The notes below the pieces were generated by a model. The model saw nothing but the letters and a program-made list of their open reading frames with translations, did no database searches and was not told the origin of the DNA. 64,000 nucleotides of DNA from Cyclaneusma minus. Its lineage: Eukaryota; Ascomycota; Leotiomycetes; Marthamycetales; Marthamycetaceae. Positions 1 to 14,268 of this stretch are shown piece after piece. The position numbers were made by a program, and so were the translations under genes. The stretch is taken from NCBI GenBank assembly GCA_037179335.1, contig JAKZHN010000029.1, positions 1 through 64,000 on the forward strand. The letters are read 5' to 3'. The first letter of the stretch is position 1. Every line of letters begins with the position of its first letter.

Positions 1-150
1 AATTAAATAAATTAAATAAATTAAATAAATTAAATAAATTAAATAAATTAAATAAATTAAATAAATTAAATAAATTAAATAAATTCAATAAATTAAATAA
101 ATTAAATAAATTAAATAAATTAAATAAATTCAATAAATTAAATAAATTAA
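1..150. repeat. 9-bp tandem repeat (AATTAAATA)n
   Basis: The window opens inside a tandem array of a 9-bp unit, about 16 copies, with occasional AATTCAATA variants (near 85 and 130). It probably continues to the left. It is not a TTAGGG-type telomere repeat. Confidence 0.9.
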
Positions 151-2820
151 TTTAATTAATTTAATTAATTTATATTTTAAATATAAAAGCTGAAAATATA
201 ATCTTAAATTATATAAAATAATATTTAGCAAAATAAGTAAAACTCTATTTTTTATAAAAATATTATAAATTTAAATAGAAATCCTATTATATATATATTA
301 AATAAAATTTTGAAATTTTAATAAAATAGAATTGGATTTTAATATACTTTCAAAAGTATAAATTGCTAAATATTAAGAATATCCATAAAAGATATATAGT
401 AAAATTAAAATTAAAATAAAAATGAAAAATGAAAATATAAAACATTAAAAGAATTAAGCTATTTTGATAATATTTTTAATATAATAAAACATAGTATATT
501 ATTTATATATTTTAATTAAAATGATATTATAAAAACCAAAATAGATTTATTTTCGTACTTTATTTATAAATCATTTAAAAAATAGCTAATTATATTAAAA
601 ATATATTTTAATAATATATTAATAAAAAGCTAAATTTGCAAATTAACAAATCCAGTAAAAGTTTTTCTATTATTTATATTTAAAAAAAATAGCTTGCGTT
701 TATATATTAATTATAAAAAGTTAAATAATATTATAATTAAGAATTGCTATTTACGTTTTTTAATTAATAAAATTTTAATCAAATTAAAACAAATCGAAAA
801 TCTTTATTAAATTAAATTTGAAAAATATATATTATAATTCTTTTTTAAGAAAAACGTATTTTATATAAAATATAACTATTTTAAATATTTTATAATATTA
901 TTTAAATTAATAAATATATTAATTATATTTTAAACTTATATAAATATAATATTTAAAAAGAAAAAATTTAGGCTTTATAATAAAAAATAATAATGTATAT
1001 ATAAAACTGGAAAGAATATATATGATTTAAAAATAATTTATATTAATTATATATATAGAGTTACAATTATTTTTAAAATGAGCCAATTTTTATAAATAAT
1101 TTATTTTAAAATATAATAAAATAATAATATTTATAATTAATTAATTTACTAATAATATAAACAATAATAATACAAAATTATTTAAATAGCCTTTAAAAGC
1201 GTAAAAGGCTTTTTAATATATTAAAAATATATTTGCAAATAAGCTAATATTGCAATATTTTAATTTTATAAAATATTTACAAATTATATATAATGCTTTT
1301 AAATTTTAAACTTTAGATTTTTTAAAATAATTTAAAAATCTAGATAATTTAATATAATATTATTAATATTTAATAGGTTTTTAATTTTATAAATTAATTA
1401 ATGCAAAATTAATATAATAAATATCTAATATTAAATTGCTTGCAATTATAAAAAACATTTAATATTAAAAGCAATATATTAAACATATATATTATAAGAT
1501 TTAAATATTTTTAAAGTATAACAATTTATATTATCTTATAAATATAAAAAAGTTTGATAAATATTAAATAAAATCGGCTACAAAATTAATATTTTAATAT
1601 TTTAATATTAAATATATTATAAAAATTAAAAATTTTATTATTTTTTTTGTTTTATAGGCTAAATTATAAAAGGATTATAAAAGATGCTTAAATAAAGATA
1701 TTTCTTTTTTTGCCTATATTGCAATAAAAGCTCTGCTGTTTGTTTAATTATATATTAAATATATAACTTTTAAGAAATATAGCTGCTTTTGCAAATAAGG
1801 TAATTATTTTCTAATTAAAATTATGAAGCCGGGAAACTAATATTTTATATTTTATTTATATATTATAAATATAGATTTTTAAATAAAAGGCTATATTTTA
1901 TTTAAATTATAAAAATTTAAAAGCCAAAATAATTAAGGCAAATTTTATAATTATTTTTAAAGCTTAAATAAACAATAAAAATATAATAAAGATATAAAGC
2001 TAATTTATAGTATATAAAAATAAAGAATGATAACTTAAAAATGATATATTATATAAAAAAAGCAAATTATATATTTTTACGGCTAATATATTATATAATA
2101 AACTTTTATATATTTATTATCATAATAAATTGGCAAGCTATTCTAAAATGAAGTAAATTTTAATTTTAATTTATTATAAATATTATTAAATAAATAAAAA
2201 GGCAAAAATATGAAATTATATATATAATTATTATCTTTGCCAATAAAATAAGATTTGCTAATATATATTTTATAATTAATTATAGCTTTTATTTTTAGCT
2301 AATAAGCTATAAATATATTTATTATAAAATATTATTATAACCTTATTAAAATTATATAATTTATATATATAATTTTATATATTGATATAAAACTTTTAAT
2401 AAAATTAGTTTTTAATAAAATTATTTATTTTATTAAAAAAGTTATAAACAGAATTGAAATTATTATATTTAATTATGATTTTATATTTATTAATATATTA
2501 TAAAAAGCCTTTTGCTATAAATTTTATATAATATATAAATATAGTATTATATTTTATTTTTAAATAAATAAATAAATAATATAAATAAACCAAATTTTAA
2601 AAGCTTATATATAATATTATTTCAATAATAAAAAAATAAATCAAGCAATTTAATTGGCTATAATAAAATTTATTTATAATAATATAAAAAAAAACCTGGA
2701 AAAAAATTCTTTTTTATAATATATAAATATTATACACAAATTAATATTAATCTTTTTATATAATCTATAAAAGTTAAAATGCCTAATACGAAAAAGCAAA
2801 AAAATAATGATAATATAATG

Positions 2821-2917
2821 AATATATAAAATAATATATAAAATAATATATAAAATAATATATAAAATAATATATAAAATAATATATAAAATAATATATA
2901 AAATAATATATAAAATA
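2821..2917. repeat. 12-bp tandem repeat (AATATATAAAAT)n
   Basis: About eight almost perfect head-to-tail copies of a 12-bp AT-only unit. It could have arisen by slippage in RIP-made AT-rich DNA. No coding role is seen. Confidence 0.9.
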
Positions 2918-5900
2918 TAAATTTTAATAAAAGGAATTAATGTTTTTTATTTATTAAAAATACATGTTTTAAACCGAAAACAATTAATAAAAAAATATAT
3001 AGGCCTTTTTTTATGATTGGAAAAATAAAAGCCCAAGCTTATTGCTTAAAATTTCCATTTAGATTTTAATTAAAAATATTATATAATATTTTTTATATTG
3101 GGTCTTTAAAATTTATTAAAGCATTTTAAAATAGCGTATATAAATTATGTTTTATAAAATTTAATTTTTTTGAAAATAATTAAAAATTAAAAATTAAAAA
3201 AACTATAGTATAAAAAAAGAATAAGCTTATATTTTATATATATTAAAAAAGCTAAAGCCAAAATTAAAACCAAATATTAATTTAAAAAGAAATGCCCTAA
3301 TAATTTTAAACAAATTTATTAAAAAAGTATTAAAGCTAAATTATAATAATAATTATAAAATTATAAAAAAAGCGCAAGCTTTAGCCTTATATTTAAAAAG
3401 AAAATGCCTAATTATATGCAATATTAAGCAAAAGCAAAAATAAAAATATTTAAAACATAAGAATATAAACTTAATTTTTTTTTAAAATTTTAAATTAAAT
3501 TAAAAAATTAAAAATTAAATAATAAGCTTAATTTACTTAAAAATTATAAAATATACAAATAAAGATTATAAATTCTATATATTAAATAACCCAATTAAAA
3601 ATAAATATTATATAAAATAAACCCGCTTAACAAAATTAAAAAATTTATAATATTTCCAAATTCCGATTTATATATATTAAATTTATAATTTTTATAGTTT
3701 ATATTATATTTTAATTAAATATATATCAAAAAACGGGAAATAAATTTATTAAATAATATTAATTATTAATTATTATATATATTAGGGTATAAATTGCAAA
3801 ACTAATTTTAATTAAAGCTATTATTATAGCTATAATATTTTTGAATATATTGCATATTTTATATTTTCAAAAAATATAAATTTTAAAGCAAATGTTTTTT
3901 AGCAGCTTTTATATTATTTTTTAATTAGGTTAATTTATTATTATAATTAGCGCATTGGTTTTTAAAAAAGGCCTAAACGTTAATATAATAATGGTAATAA
4001 AATATAAAAATATTATAAACTATATTAAATAAGGGAATTTAAGCAGCGGGAATTATAAGAAGATAAATTAATTAAAAAAAACAAGGTATAAGTTTATTAT
4101 ATAATAAAGGGGCTTATAATTATTGCAATAATAATTGTATTTAAAGTTATTTGCAATTTAATTATAGATTTTAAAACTTTTATAAAAGGGATTTAAATAA
4201 AGGTTTTATATATAGCAAGCATAAATATAAGTTGAAAGCGTAAATATAGGCTTAATAAAAATATAATTTAAATTTTGCAATAAAATTATAAATTTAATAT
4301 TATTATTATAATTACGGGCAAATTTTTTATTCCGTAAGGCTTGAAATAAACTATTGCCAAGATTTTATATTTCGCGATTAAAACTATTAGGGGCTATAAT
4401 ATTAAAATAAAAAAATAAAAACAGAAACAAAATAAAAAAGGCTTAATTTCCATTAAAAAGCATATATTAAAAAAACTATATAAAAGCAATGATAAAAAAA
4501 AGCTTAATAAAAATAAAAAAGCCTTAATAGAGCCTAATATAATTATTATGGAAAAAAATATTAAAACTAAAAGCTTAAAATTTGCCAAAAAAATATATAT
4601 ACTATTATTATAAAAAATATATAATACGCATAGAAAAAAGGCAGAAGATTAAAAAAACCTTAAAAACCAATTATTTAAAATAAGCCGCCGCTATAATAAT
4701 TTTTTAATATTTATAAAACAAAACATATATAGAAGCGGGAAAAATATATATAAGCCAATAAAAATAATAAAATTCCAATACATTTTAATATAAAGAAATA
4801 GTAAAAATAATAAAACTAATTAAATAAAAGCCTAAAATTAATTTAATAATAAATAATATAAGCTATACATTAAAATTAAAGCTTTAAAAATTAGGTAATA
4901 ATAAATTTAAAACTAATTATTAATAATAGCGAATTAATAAAAGCTTATTAATTTACGTAATTAAAATAAAAACCCGAAATTAATAACCAAAATTAAATAT
5001 TAAATTATTAAAAAGCGAAAATTTGTATTTAAAAGCTTTAAAGGCCGAAGCTATAAAAAAAGAAATTTATTATACGGGGCGGAGAAAAATGCCTTGCGGG
5101 CATTTTATAAAGCATATATATTAAAAATGCGCAAAAAATAAGCATTATTTACTAAAAAAGCTAAATAAGGCTTTTAATGCATAATATTTAAATGCTGCCA
5201 TTTTTATTTAAACAACTAGCGGCTATTTTTTATAGCTGAAAAATATATATAATGCACCCCTATTTGCCAGTTTATTTTTAACCATTATAATACTTAGGCA
5301 AGAAAAGAAAGCAATTAAAAAAAAACTTTATAGGAAAATGTATTACAAAATAAGAAAAGTAACAATAATATAAATAATGCCAATATTAAAAGCAAGTTTT
5401 TTATTATTATATAAAGCGCCGTTTTAGCCTAAAACAAATAGAAAAAAGGCTAATAAAAAAATGCTATATTTAATTAATTTTACCAGGCTAAGCAAATTAA
5501 TAATAAATTGTTGCAAAATAAATTTAAAAAAAACTGGAATATTTGCGGGAAAAAAATAATATTTATAATGGAAAATTAGTAAGTTGGCGGCGATTAAAAA
5601 AAAACCAAAAAAAAAGGCAAAAAAGCGGCTTAAATGCAAAAAGGCTATAATAAATTTGGATTTTAACAAAGCTATGCGCGAAAATAATAAAGATTTTTAA
5701 ATTAAATTTGGGAATAAGGTAAAAAATATTAAATAGAAATTTAAATGTTATTTTTTAAGCGGCTAATAAAGAATTAAATAAACAAAAAAATATAAGAAAA
5801 TAGAAGTAAAAATAAAAATAAAATAAAATAAAAATTAAAACAAAATAGCGGCCAATCCCAATTTGCTTAATTAACGGTTTTTTTAAAAAAAAGCTTATAC

Positions 5901-6536
5901 CAATCGCAAAATAATTAAAATTAAGAAAATGAATTGCCGCTTTTTTTGCTTAATTAAACACTTATGCAATAGCTTATAAATTATTAACAAAGCTAAATAT
6001 TATATTAAAATGCCTAAATTGCAAAGAAGAAAAATGCAAATTATTATAAAAAATATTTTATAAAATGGATATCGCTGCGATTTTAGCAGATTTCTTATAA
6101 ACGCTATAAATGAAATAAAGCGTGGGCTATATAGTATAAAAAGAAATTGCCAAATATTAATTGGAATAAATTTATAAATTGCTTATTTAAATTATTTAAA
6201 TTTAGATTTAAATATTTATTCCATTTAAATGCATTTAATTATATTTGCAATTAATGTAAAAAAATTTTTTTAAAAGAACAAAAATTAATTGTGTCGTTAA
6301 GCTATTAAAAAACCCGGGATATTATAAATTTGAAGGAAGTTAAATTATAATTAAATAGATTATTAAAACATATTTTAAATTGTTTATTATAATATAATGC
6401 CTAAAATAGCTATAATATTAGTAATGGACAGTTTTTATATAATAGCAAAAAATGCCAAATAATATTTAAAAATATTAAAAAAACGGGATAGCTTTTTAAT
6501 TTAAAAATATCGGATAATATTATGCTTAAAAGCTTT

Positions 6537-6653
6537 AATAATAAAAATAAAAAAAGGAAAAGAAAAGCAAGAATAAGGAAAGGAATAAGGAAAGAAATAA
6601 GGAAGAAAATAAGGAAAAGAATAAGAATAAAAATAAGAATAAAAATAAAAAAA
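6537..6653. repeat. Purine-only low-complexity tract
   Basis: About 115 bp of nearly pure A/G on the + strand built from variants of AAGGAAAGAATAAGG. One frame is open by chance and would give a K/R/I-rich peptide. The strand asymmetry is notable within an otherwise balanced A/T block. No gene is called. Confidence 0.75.
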
Positions 6654-7594
6654 ATGCTTGATAACGGGATTATAAAGGAGAATAAAATACATGCTTTAAT
6701 TAATATTAATTTTTTATATTACGGGTATTTATATAAAGAATAGTGTATAATTAATAGGATTATAAATGCGCCGATTTATATCAATAGCCTATACTTTTAC
6801 GGGCATTTATTTAAAGCATAATAAAAATTAAATAGGCTTTATAAAATTAAATACGCTGAAAGATAATGGAAATTAAATTGCCTTATTAGGTAATTGCTAT
6901 TTATTTATATATTTTATAGCTTATAAATGGTATTTAATTTTATATTCATATATAGCTTAATTGTTATTTTAAACTTATATATTTTAAATTTAAATTTAAA
7001 TTTAAAAAATCCAAATTTATATTTTTGCTTACTTTTATCCCGGATTTTATTATATTTAAATAAATGTTGGTAGCAAATTCAATTATAGGCTTTGCCGAAA
7101 TAGATTTTATAGGGATTAATTTAATGAAAATAGGCTTTATAAAGAAAACTCGATTTGTTTTATAAGTTTTTTTTTATTAAATCGATTTTTATAAAGTTTA
7201 TTTTGGCAAAGCCTATAACCAAATTTGCCGCCAATATTTCTATTATTTTTTTAAAATTAACCCTAATCCAGCCCAAAATTAAATGCTTAATTTTGGGTTA
7301 AAGCTTTTGCAATATTTATTATTATTGTGCTAAAGCATTTTTTTGGGCTTTATAGCTATTTAAATTAATAATAAAGATTTATTAAATTATTAATAATACG
7401 AATTTAAAGGCATTATAAAATAATTAAGGCTTTTTATTTTATATAATTTCAATGGCTATATAGGTAATAATTGCTGGGTTTTTTAGATTTGGGTTTTTAA
7501 AATTTAAAGAATTTAGATTTGGGTTTTATTTATATATTAGAACATTTATTTATAATATGATAAAATTAATTAAAAAAATCATTGTTTAAAAGTT

Positions 7595-8340
7595 AGAATT
7601 TAATTATTTTTAAAAATAGTGGAGTGTTTTTTTGAGTTTTGTAAATTTGCGTTTCAGCCATTAAAATAGCAATTTGCAATATAATAAAATTAATTATTTA
7701 ACCGATTGCAATAGCTAAATTAATTAAGAAAATTTATTTTTAAAAATTAGAATTTAATTATTTTTAAAAGTGATAGAATTCTAATAAAATTAAGTTTGGG
7801 GATGGGAAGCACTAAGCTAGGCTGGCTTTTAGGCTGGTTTATAAATTGTAAAAATTTGACTTTATTGGAATTTCATTATTTCTAAAAATAATTGAATTCT
7901 GATTTTTAATAATTAATTTCCTTAATTAGTTTTATTATTATAAATTGCTTAAATAATTAATTTTATTGCTTTGTATATAATTAGAATATATAATAGCGAA
8001 TAATATTGGAAAATAAAAGCGCTTTTTAGCGCCTTTAGCGCCCTTAACCATTTTTTAAAAAAGTACGTTTAAAGCAATAAAATTAATTAAAAAATTTAAG
8101 TATTAAAAGCCATAATGTAACTATTTTTAAAATTGGTAGCGCTATAATTAATTGGATTATGGTTTTAAGGCTTAAAATGTAAATAATAGCCTTTTTGCGA
8201 TTAATTTCCTTGCTTTAAAAGCGATTATAAAAATTCTATAAAATTTATTTTAAAAAGCTCTATTGTTTTTTAATTAATATTAAAAAAAGAATTTAATTAC
8301 CTTTAAAATTGGTAGCACTATTAAACTATTATATAAATTA
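7595..8340. repeat. Degenerate long-period repeats
   Basis: The motif AGAATTTAATTATTTTTAAA recurs near 7600 and 7745, and weaker versions occur near 7875, 8110 and 8290. The first two copies are about 147 bp apart. This suggests a decayed tandem or dispersed repeat. The call rests on visual matching only. Confidence 0.4.
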
Positions 8341-10559
8341 TTTTTTAGAATTAGGCTTTAATTCCGAAAATCACGGTTTTGTTTTAAAATTATTATAGCA
8401 AAATAGAGTTTTATATATATTTGATTTTAGTTCTGATTTTTAATAGATAAAAGGCATTTTTACCTAAAAAATAGAAATAAAAAACGTTTTTATATAGCTA
8501 GTTTTAAATATCGGAAATTGAACCTTGATTTCGGGGTTATTTTAAACCCAAAATCATGATAACAGGGTTATTTTAGGTATTTGCCGTATTAAAATTGATA
8601 TAAAAACAAAACAAAAACTTTTAATTATAAAAACTTTAATAATATTTCTATTTAAATTTTTATATATTATTTTAGTTTCATTAAAGTAGCCTCCAAATTT
8701 AATATATTCAATTTGTATTTTAAAATAGAATTCAATTTAAAATGAAATATAAAAAAATACTAATTAATAATAAAAATAATTTATTTATATATACAATTTT
8801 TGCGATTTTTTTATAATAATATAAATTATTTCCCCATTAGTTTTAATAGGTCGGCAATAATTAAATAGTTTAATAATTTAAAAAAAGCGATTCTTAAATA
8901 TATATATAAAGGCGCTAATATTAAAAATCTAAAAAATATAAGGGGCTTTATTAAAAAGTTCCTTTAATAATTAAATATACTTTATTTTGCAATCAATTTT
9001 AAACTCGGTAATTTTAAATTCAAAATCGGATTAAAACTCGGCAAAATCTTCTCCGGCATTAGCAGCTATACTATTAATTTTTTTGCTGTTAAGAATTTTT
9101 AGCTTGTTTTTAAAAAAGTAGGCTTTTGTATTCAATTTGAATTTATTATTTTAACGGCGTTAGCAAGAAAGAAAGCGGGAATAAAAATAGCGACGGCTAA
9201 TTTTACAAGCAATTTTATTATAGCTGCAAATTAAAATACAATTGTTTTTAAAAAACAATAATAAATTCTTTAGTTTAAAGCAATTAAAAACTTTATAAAA
9301 TTCAAAATAAAATATATAAAAAAACTTTATCCAAAATATTAAAGCCTTAATAACAATAGCAGGTAGCAAAGACGGTTTCTTTATTATTAGCAATATTTAA
9401 ATAAAACCAAAATTATTTCAGTATTTTTAATTTATTATTAATATTTATATTATTATTTGCAAATACTAAATTTGTAATATCGAAGATAATAATATACTTT
9501 TTAAAAGGGGTATTAATAAGCTAAAAAAATAAAATTTTGTTATTAAAAACAAATAAATAATTGGTATTGGCTAAAATAAATTTGCAATATAGGGCTTTAA
9601 ATAAATCCCAAATAAAATAAACTATTATATTGGTATTAAATAAAAAAATCTAAATTTTAATAACATATATTTATATAAAGGTAATGCTAATTTTTTAATT
9701 CTTTTTACATAATCCTAAAAAAAATTACTAAATTATACTCCTTATATAAAGCCTTATTATTATTAAATAAATCTTTAAATATAATGCCTAATATTTTAGC
9801 TTAAACGCGCTTATATTTTTTTAATTTATTCATATTTAAAATATGCTTTATTCCATTAATAAAAAGCATTTAAAGCTTATTAATAAGCTTTCTAATAAAT
9901 TTTTTTATTTTTGGCAAATTTAAAAACTTCGCCTTTAATATTGCTAGCTGGAATATTAATATTAAAAAAATGCGCTATTTATAAAAATAAAACTTCTAAT
10001 ATTAAAATATTTAATAAAAAATATAATAATAATAAACCAGGCATTTTTATTATTAAAACGGATTTTAATATTATGAAACTGTATTTTATAATTAGCCTTT
10101 AAAAACATTGGCAACGCTTTATTAAATTTCTTATTATTTAATATAAAACAAATGGCAGTTTTTTTATAAAAGCTATTAAAGCTAATAGGCAAATTGATAA
10201 TTTTTAATAATTTTAATAATTACAATAAAACCCTTAGCGGTTTTAATTAATCAATAAAATACTATAGTTTTATTAGCAAAATAAAGCGGTTTTAATGTTT
10301 TTAGCAATTTTAATTAATTTTGCAAATAATTGGTATAAATATAATAATAATAGGGCCTTTCGAAATAAAAACTCTGCATTTTCATATTTAATTTAATTAT
10401 AATAATAAATAGCTATTTATTTAAACGCTTGCATTAATCCAGGCTTATAATTTATTAAAAAAGGGCATTTAATTTAATATAATCTAATATAAAATAATGG
10501 TTATAAAGGTAAATAAAATATTATATTAATTGCTAAAGGCTATAAATTAAAAGCGTTTC

Positions 10560-11245
10560 TAAATTATAAATATTTAGTTATAGGAGATACTAACCCCGTT
10601 CTAGCTAAGCAAAATGCTACGTAACCGTCTCTACGGTAGCTATTGCACCTATACCTTAATAATAATAAAAAATTCAAATTAAAGTATTATTTATTTTTTT
10701 ATTACTTTTTCTATAATTAAGCTATTTGTTTTTATAAACGGACTTTTTGCTAATAATAAGGATTTTATCTTTTAATTTAGCTATATTATTATTTTAGCCA
10801 ATAAAAGTTAAAATAATAGTATTTTTAGATTTTAGAATGCAAATATTATTTATTAGAGTTTTATCAAAAGCAATGAAATGACTAAAAATATATTGGCAAA
10901 TAAGATTCTAGTTATAATTCAAGGCATTAATATAGCTATTTTTATTAGTATTATTTTAAATTTTATTGCTATGAAATTATTAATTTCCTGCATTTCGACA
11001 ATTGTTTATACGGATTTTTTGTTCCTTTATAAATGTTTTATTAAATTAAAAACCATTATGGAAAAAAGACTAATAATTAAAGTTTTTCATTTTAATAAAA
11101 ACTATAAAAAGCGAGAGCTTTATAAAATAAAGTGGATTAATAATAAAAATAATCCCGCCGACGCTTTTATAAAGGGCTTTTCGAATAAGGCTTTTATAAA
11201 TTTCGTCGCCAATTGCTTGACGGTTCGAATGAATGGATGAATGGA
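10560..11245 (+). mobile_element. Ty1/copia retrotransposon relic, RNase H end
   Basis: The open stretch 10878-11240 resembles the C-terminal RNase H part of Ty1/copia polyproteins: a VYTDF segment (normally VCTDS), a LYKCFIKL segment (normally LYECLVKL), EKRLIIKV, a KKRELYKIKWINNKNNPADA block (the family has RRELxEIRWINGxxNPADA) and a final LTVRMNGW. Upstream, a GC-richer islet at about 10600-10640 shows, with one frame jump, KQ...TVSTV, like the copia KQ-x-TV-x-STAEAE segment. Family residues are replaced mostly by those expected after C-to-T and G-to-A change (A to I/T, G to K/N). A purine-rich tract follows the stop at about 11250-11280, where a polypurine tract and 3' LTR would be expected, but LTR ends could not be fixed. 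Reverse transcriptase is not recognisable. The element is dead. Confidence 0.75.
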
Positions 11246-11703
11246 TTATATTAAAAAAAAGGAAAGCTTTTTTTTTAAAAAAAAATGAATTTGAATTGGA
11301 TTTTTCTATATTATTTTTACTTTTTTTTACTTTTTTTTATTACTAAAAGAAAAAGGGGTTTAATATCTAGAAAATTATTGTATTTTAATAGTATTATTAA
11401 TTGGATAAAAATTGGCTTAAATCTAGCTATATTTAATTATAGTAAATCTATTTAAATTCAAATTATATTTAAATCGTCGGTTTAAATTAAAATTTACAAT
11501 TAATTATAAAAAGCTTAACCTTTTTGTTTTTAATATTTTATTTTAAATTATTATAATGCTTTATATATAGCCAATTATTCCAATAATTAAAAAATTGCCA
11601 ATATCGCATTTATAATAATAGTAATAGTGGTTTGTGCTTTATAATAGAGTTTTTTACCCTTTGGTTTATTATTATCACCCTGCTTTAAACTATAGCGCTA
11701 GCC

Positions 11704-11733
11704 AGCCAATTATAATTTCAATTGTAATTGGCT
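11704..11733. repeat. 30-bp imperfect inverted repeat
   Basis: AGCCAATTATAA and its near complement TTGTAATTGGCT face each other (about 13 of 15 positions pair). It lies about 460 bp downstream of the copia RNase H relic, possibly inside a decayed LTR. Confidence 0.5.
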
Positions 11734-12485
11734 AACTTTTTTACTCAGTCATTTATTAATACACTTTTTACTACCTCTTTTACGCTTTATATTGCAACGT
11801 GACCGTCAAACCAATTGACCCAATAATTATTAATATTAAAAATATAATTAAAAAGCTAAAAATTTTAATTATTAAAAATAAATTTTATAAATTGAACCGC
11901 GATAAAAGCTCCAAATACTGCAAGAATAGCGCCTATACTATTTTTTTTATTTTGTTTTCTTTTAAATAATAATTAGCAATTGTTTAAGGAATACAATATT
12001 GCCTATATGTTTTAAAAATATTTAAAAAAAAAGTATTTATAAATTTATAAATCCATTATAAATAAATATTTTAATAAAATTTATACCTTTAAAATAAACG
12101 GTATAACGATTTCAAAAGGCTAAAATATATTAAAAAATTACAAACGCAAATTTATTGCCGCCAATTTTTTAATAAAGGACTTTTATTTTAATAAGCTTTT
12201 ATTTACTACTTTTTAAATTGCTTTTTCCAAAAAATACTAATTAATATTAATAATTTTTTGCAATTAAATATTTGTTATTATAAAAGCCAAATTTCAAATT
12301 TTTTAAAAAACAAAACTTAAAAAAAACTTAAAAATTAAAATAAATAATACCAAAATTAAAATATATACCCGCGGCCGCAAAAACCAAAAAAACAATTATA
12401 ACCTTTTTTCCTTTTTTTGCAAATTTAATAAATATTAAATTAAAAACTGCTTTATATTAGGCAAAGCTTAAGCTTTTATTAAAAT

Positions 12486-12728
12486 TTGCAAAAGAAAAGG
12501 CAAAAAAAAAAAAGTCCAAAAGAAAAGCCTTGTCGCAAGGATTGGCGCAAAAACAAACCCAAAAAAGAAAAAGGAAATTCCAAGAAAAAAACGGCTTCCA
12601 GCTGTGCAATTGAAGCCAGCTTCAATTTTAATTCCTTTTTTTTTAGCTTTAATAAAAATATTTTTAATAAAATTAAAATCTGCTATTTTTTAAAAATAAT
12701 AATTAACAAGGCTTTTTTTCAAATCTAG
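12486..12728. other. Lys-rich GC-richer islet, no gene called
   Basis: A stretch with more G and C than its surroundings and an open + frame rich in Lys (KKKSPKEKP, KKEKGNSKKK) followed by a Phe/Asn-rich tail. Composition alone explains the open frame. It may be a fragment of a gag-like or other repeat that escaped full RIP. No family is recognised. Confidence 0.3.
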
Positions 12729-14084
12729 GCTTTAAATATTAGCGCTTTTTTTATATATTTAATAAATAATTTATATTTTAGATTTTTAACTAAATTTCCA
12801 AATACGCAATTAAAATTAGCAAAGGAATTATTTGGGCTATATATAAAGGCATGGCAAAATTAATTTATAATAATGAAATAGGATTGAAATTCAAAAGAAA
12901 ATTTAAGTTAAAATGCAATTTAATTTTTGGCAAAAAACTTTATACTATTGGTTTTAAAAAGGAATTCAATAATAAAAAAATATAATATAGAAATTTTAAA
13001 AATTAAATTGTAATTAAAGCAATGGCAAAAAGCGAATTTTATTTTATTTTATATATTAGCAATATATATAAAAAACACTTTAATGGCTATTATGAAAAGA
13101 TTAGCTATATTGTCTAAAGCTGCTAAAAAAACAATTAAGACAAATAAATTAAAAAAGTCTAAATTATTTAAAATAAAATAGTATATTTATAATTTAATCT
13201 ATAAAAAAACATCTATTTTAGCCTTTAAAAAATTAAAAACTTTAGCAAAATTACTATATTTAGCAAATTAATTAAAATTCCTATATTACGGAATTTTTAT
13301 AAAATATATATATTGATTAAAATAAAGAATATTTTTTCTAAAAAACTAAATGCTTATAAAAAAGGCTTTTGGTATTAATTTAATTTAATATTGCAAAAAA
13401 AGATTAATATTACTAAAAAAGAATTATTATTTATTTTAAATTATTAATAGCCATTCCAGGAAATTTTAAAACATTTTTATAAAAAAAAAACAATATAGGA
13501 CCAGCTTTAAAATTTTGAATTTTTAAAATGAAATTTCAAATTGGAAAGAAAATCAAAGCAGCCTATTTTAATAACGCTTTAAGAAAAATTAAAATTATTA
13601 GAAAATAGGAAATTACCAAAAAACTTAAATGCTAATTTATTATAATTGTTTTTTTATATTAAAATAGCCTTGCAAAAAAAAGTATTTAGCAAATAAAAAC
13701 TAATATATAGGCTATTTTAAAAAAATATTTAATTTCTTATAGCTTGTTAAAATAAAGCGGCCAAATTTAACATCTATATTAAAAACCTTATAAATAAATT
13801 AAAAATTAATAAATATTTAATATACCCTAAAAGACTCTGGACCGGAATTACATTATTCATTAATTATATCCGGATATTTGGCAATAAATGCATTTTTTAT
13901 TTTAATTTAAAAATTATTTCAAAAGGCCAATGCTATAATAAATTTATAAATATTAAAATTATTAATATTTTTATAAAATATTTAAATATAATAATAAAGC
14001 AGTGGAAATTATATTTTTTTAAATTAAAATATATTATAAAAATTATTGATTTACTAAAGGTAAATGGGTGAAATAATTTCCACG

Positions 14085-14268
14085 TGCAATTTAGGAGTTA
14101 TTAATATACTATTAATTGTATTTAAAAAAGAAAGGCTAGCTTATTGCCGCCTTTTTTAAAGCAGTTTTTAAATCTCGGCGCTAGCAATAGCGCTGCGTTA
14201 ATTGCGTGGGTATAGGCTATTATAGCTATTCATAAATGCCTAAGGCTTTTATTATAGCTAGTTAAATA
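14085..14268 (+). repeat. Dispersed repeat R1, heavily mutated copy
   Basis: It begins TGCAATTTAGGAGTTATTAA and runs through CTCGGCGCTAGCAATAGCGC to a TAGCTAGTTAAATA end. It aligns throughout with 20755-20950. Differences are dominated by C-to-T and G-to-A changes, and here the ATs predominate. One small length difference exists: the partner has an extra ATAGCGCTGCG. Confidence 0.8.

Noticed and set aside
1..150. Telomere
   Set aside because: The 9-bp AT unit is unlike fungal TTAGGG repeats.
2821..2917. CRISPR-like array
   Set aside because: Head-to-tail 12-bp units without spacers, in a eukaryote.
6522..6743. Lys/Arg-rich 73-codon open frame
   Set aside because: It is a purine-only low-complexity tract that is open by composition.
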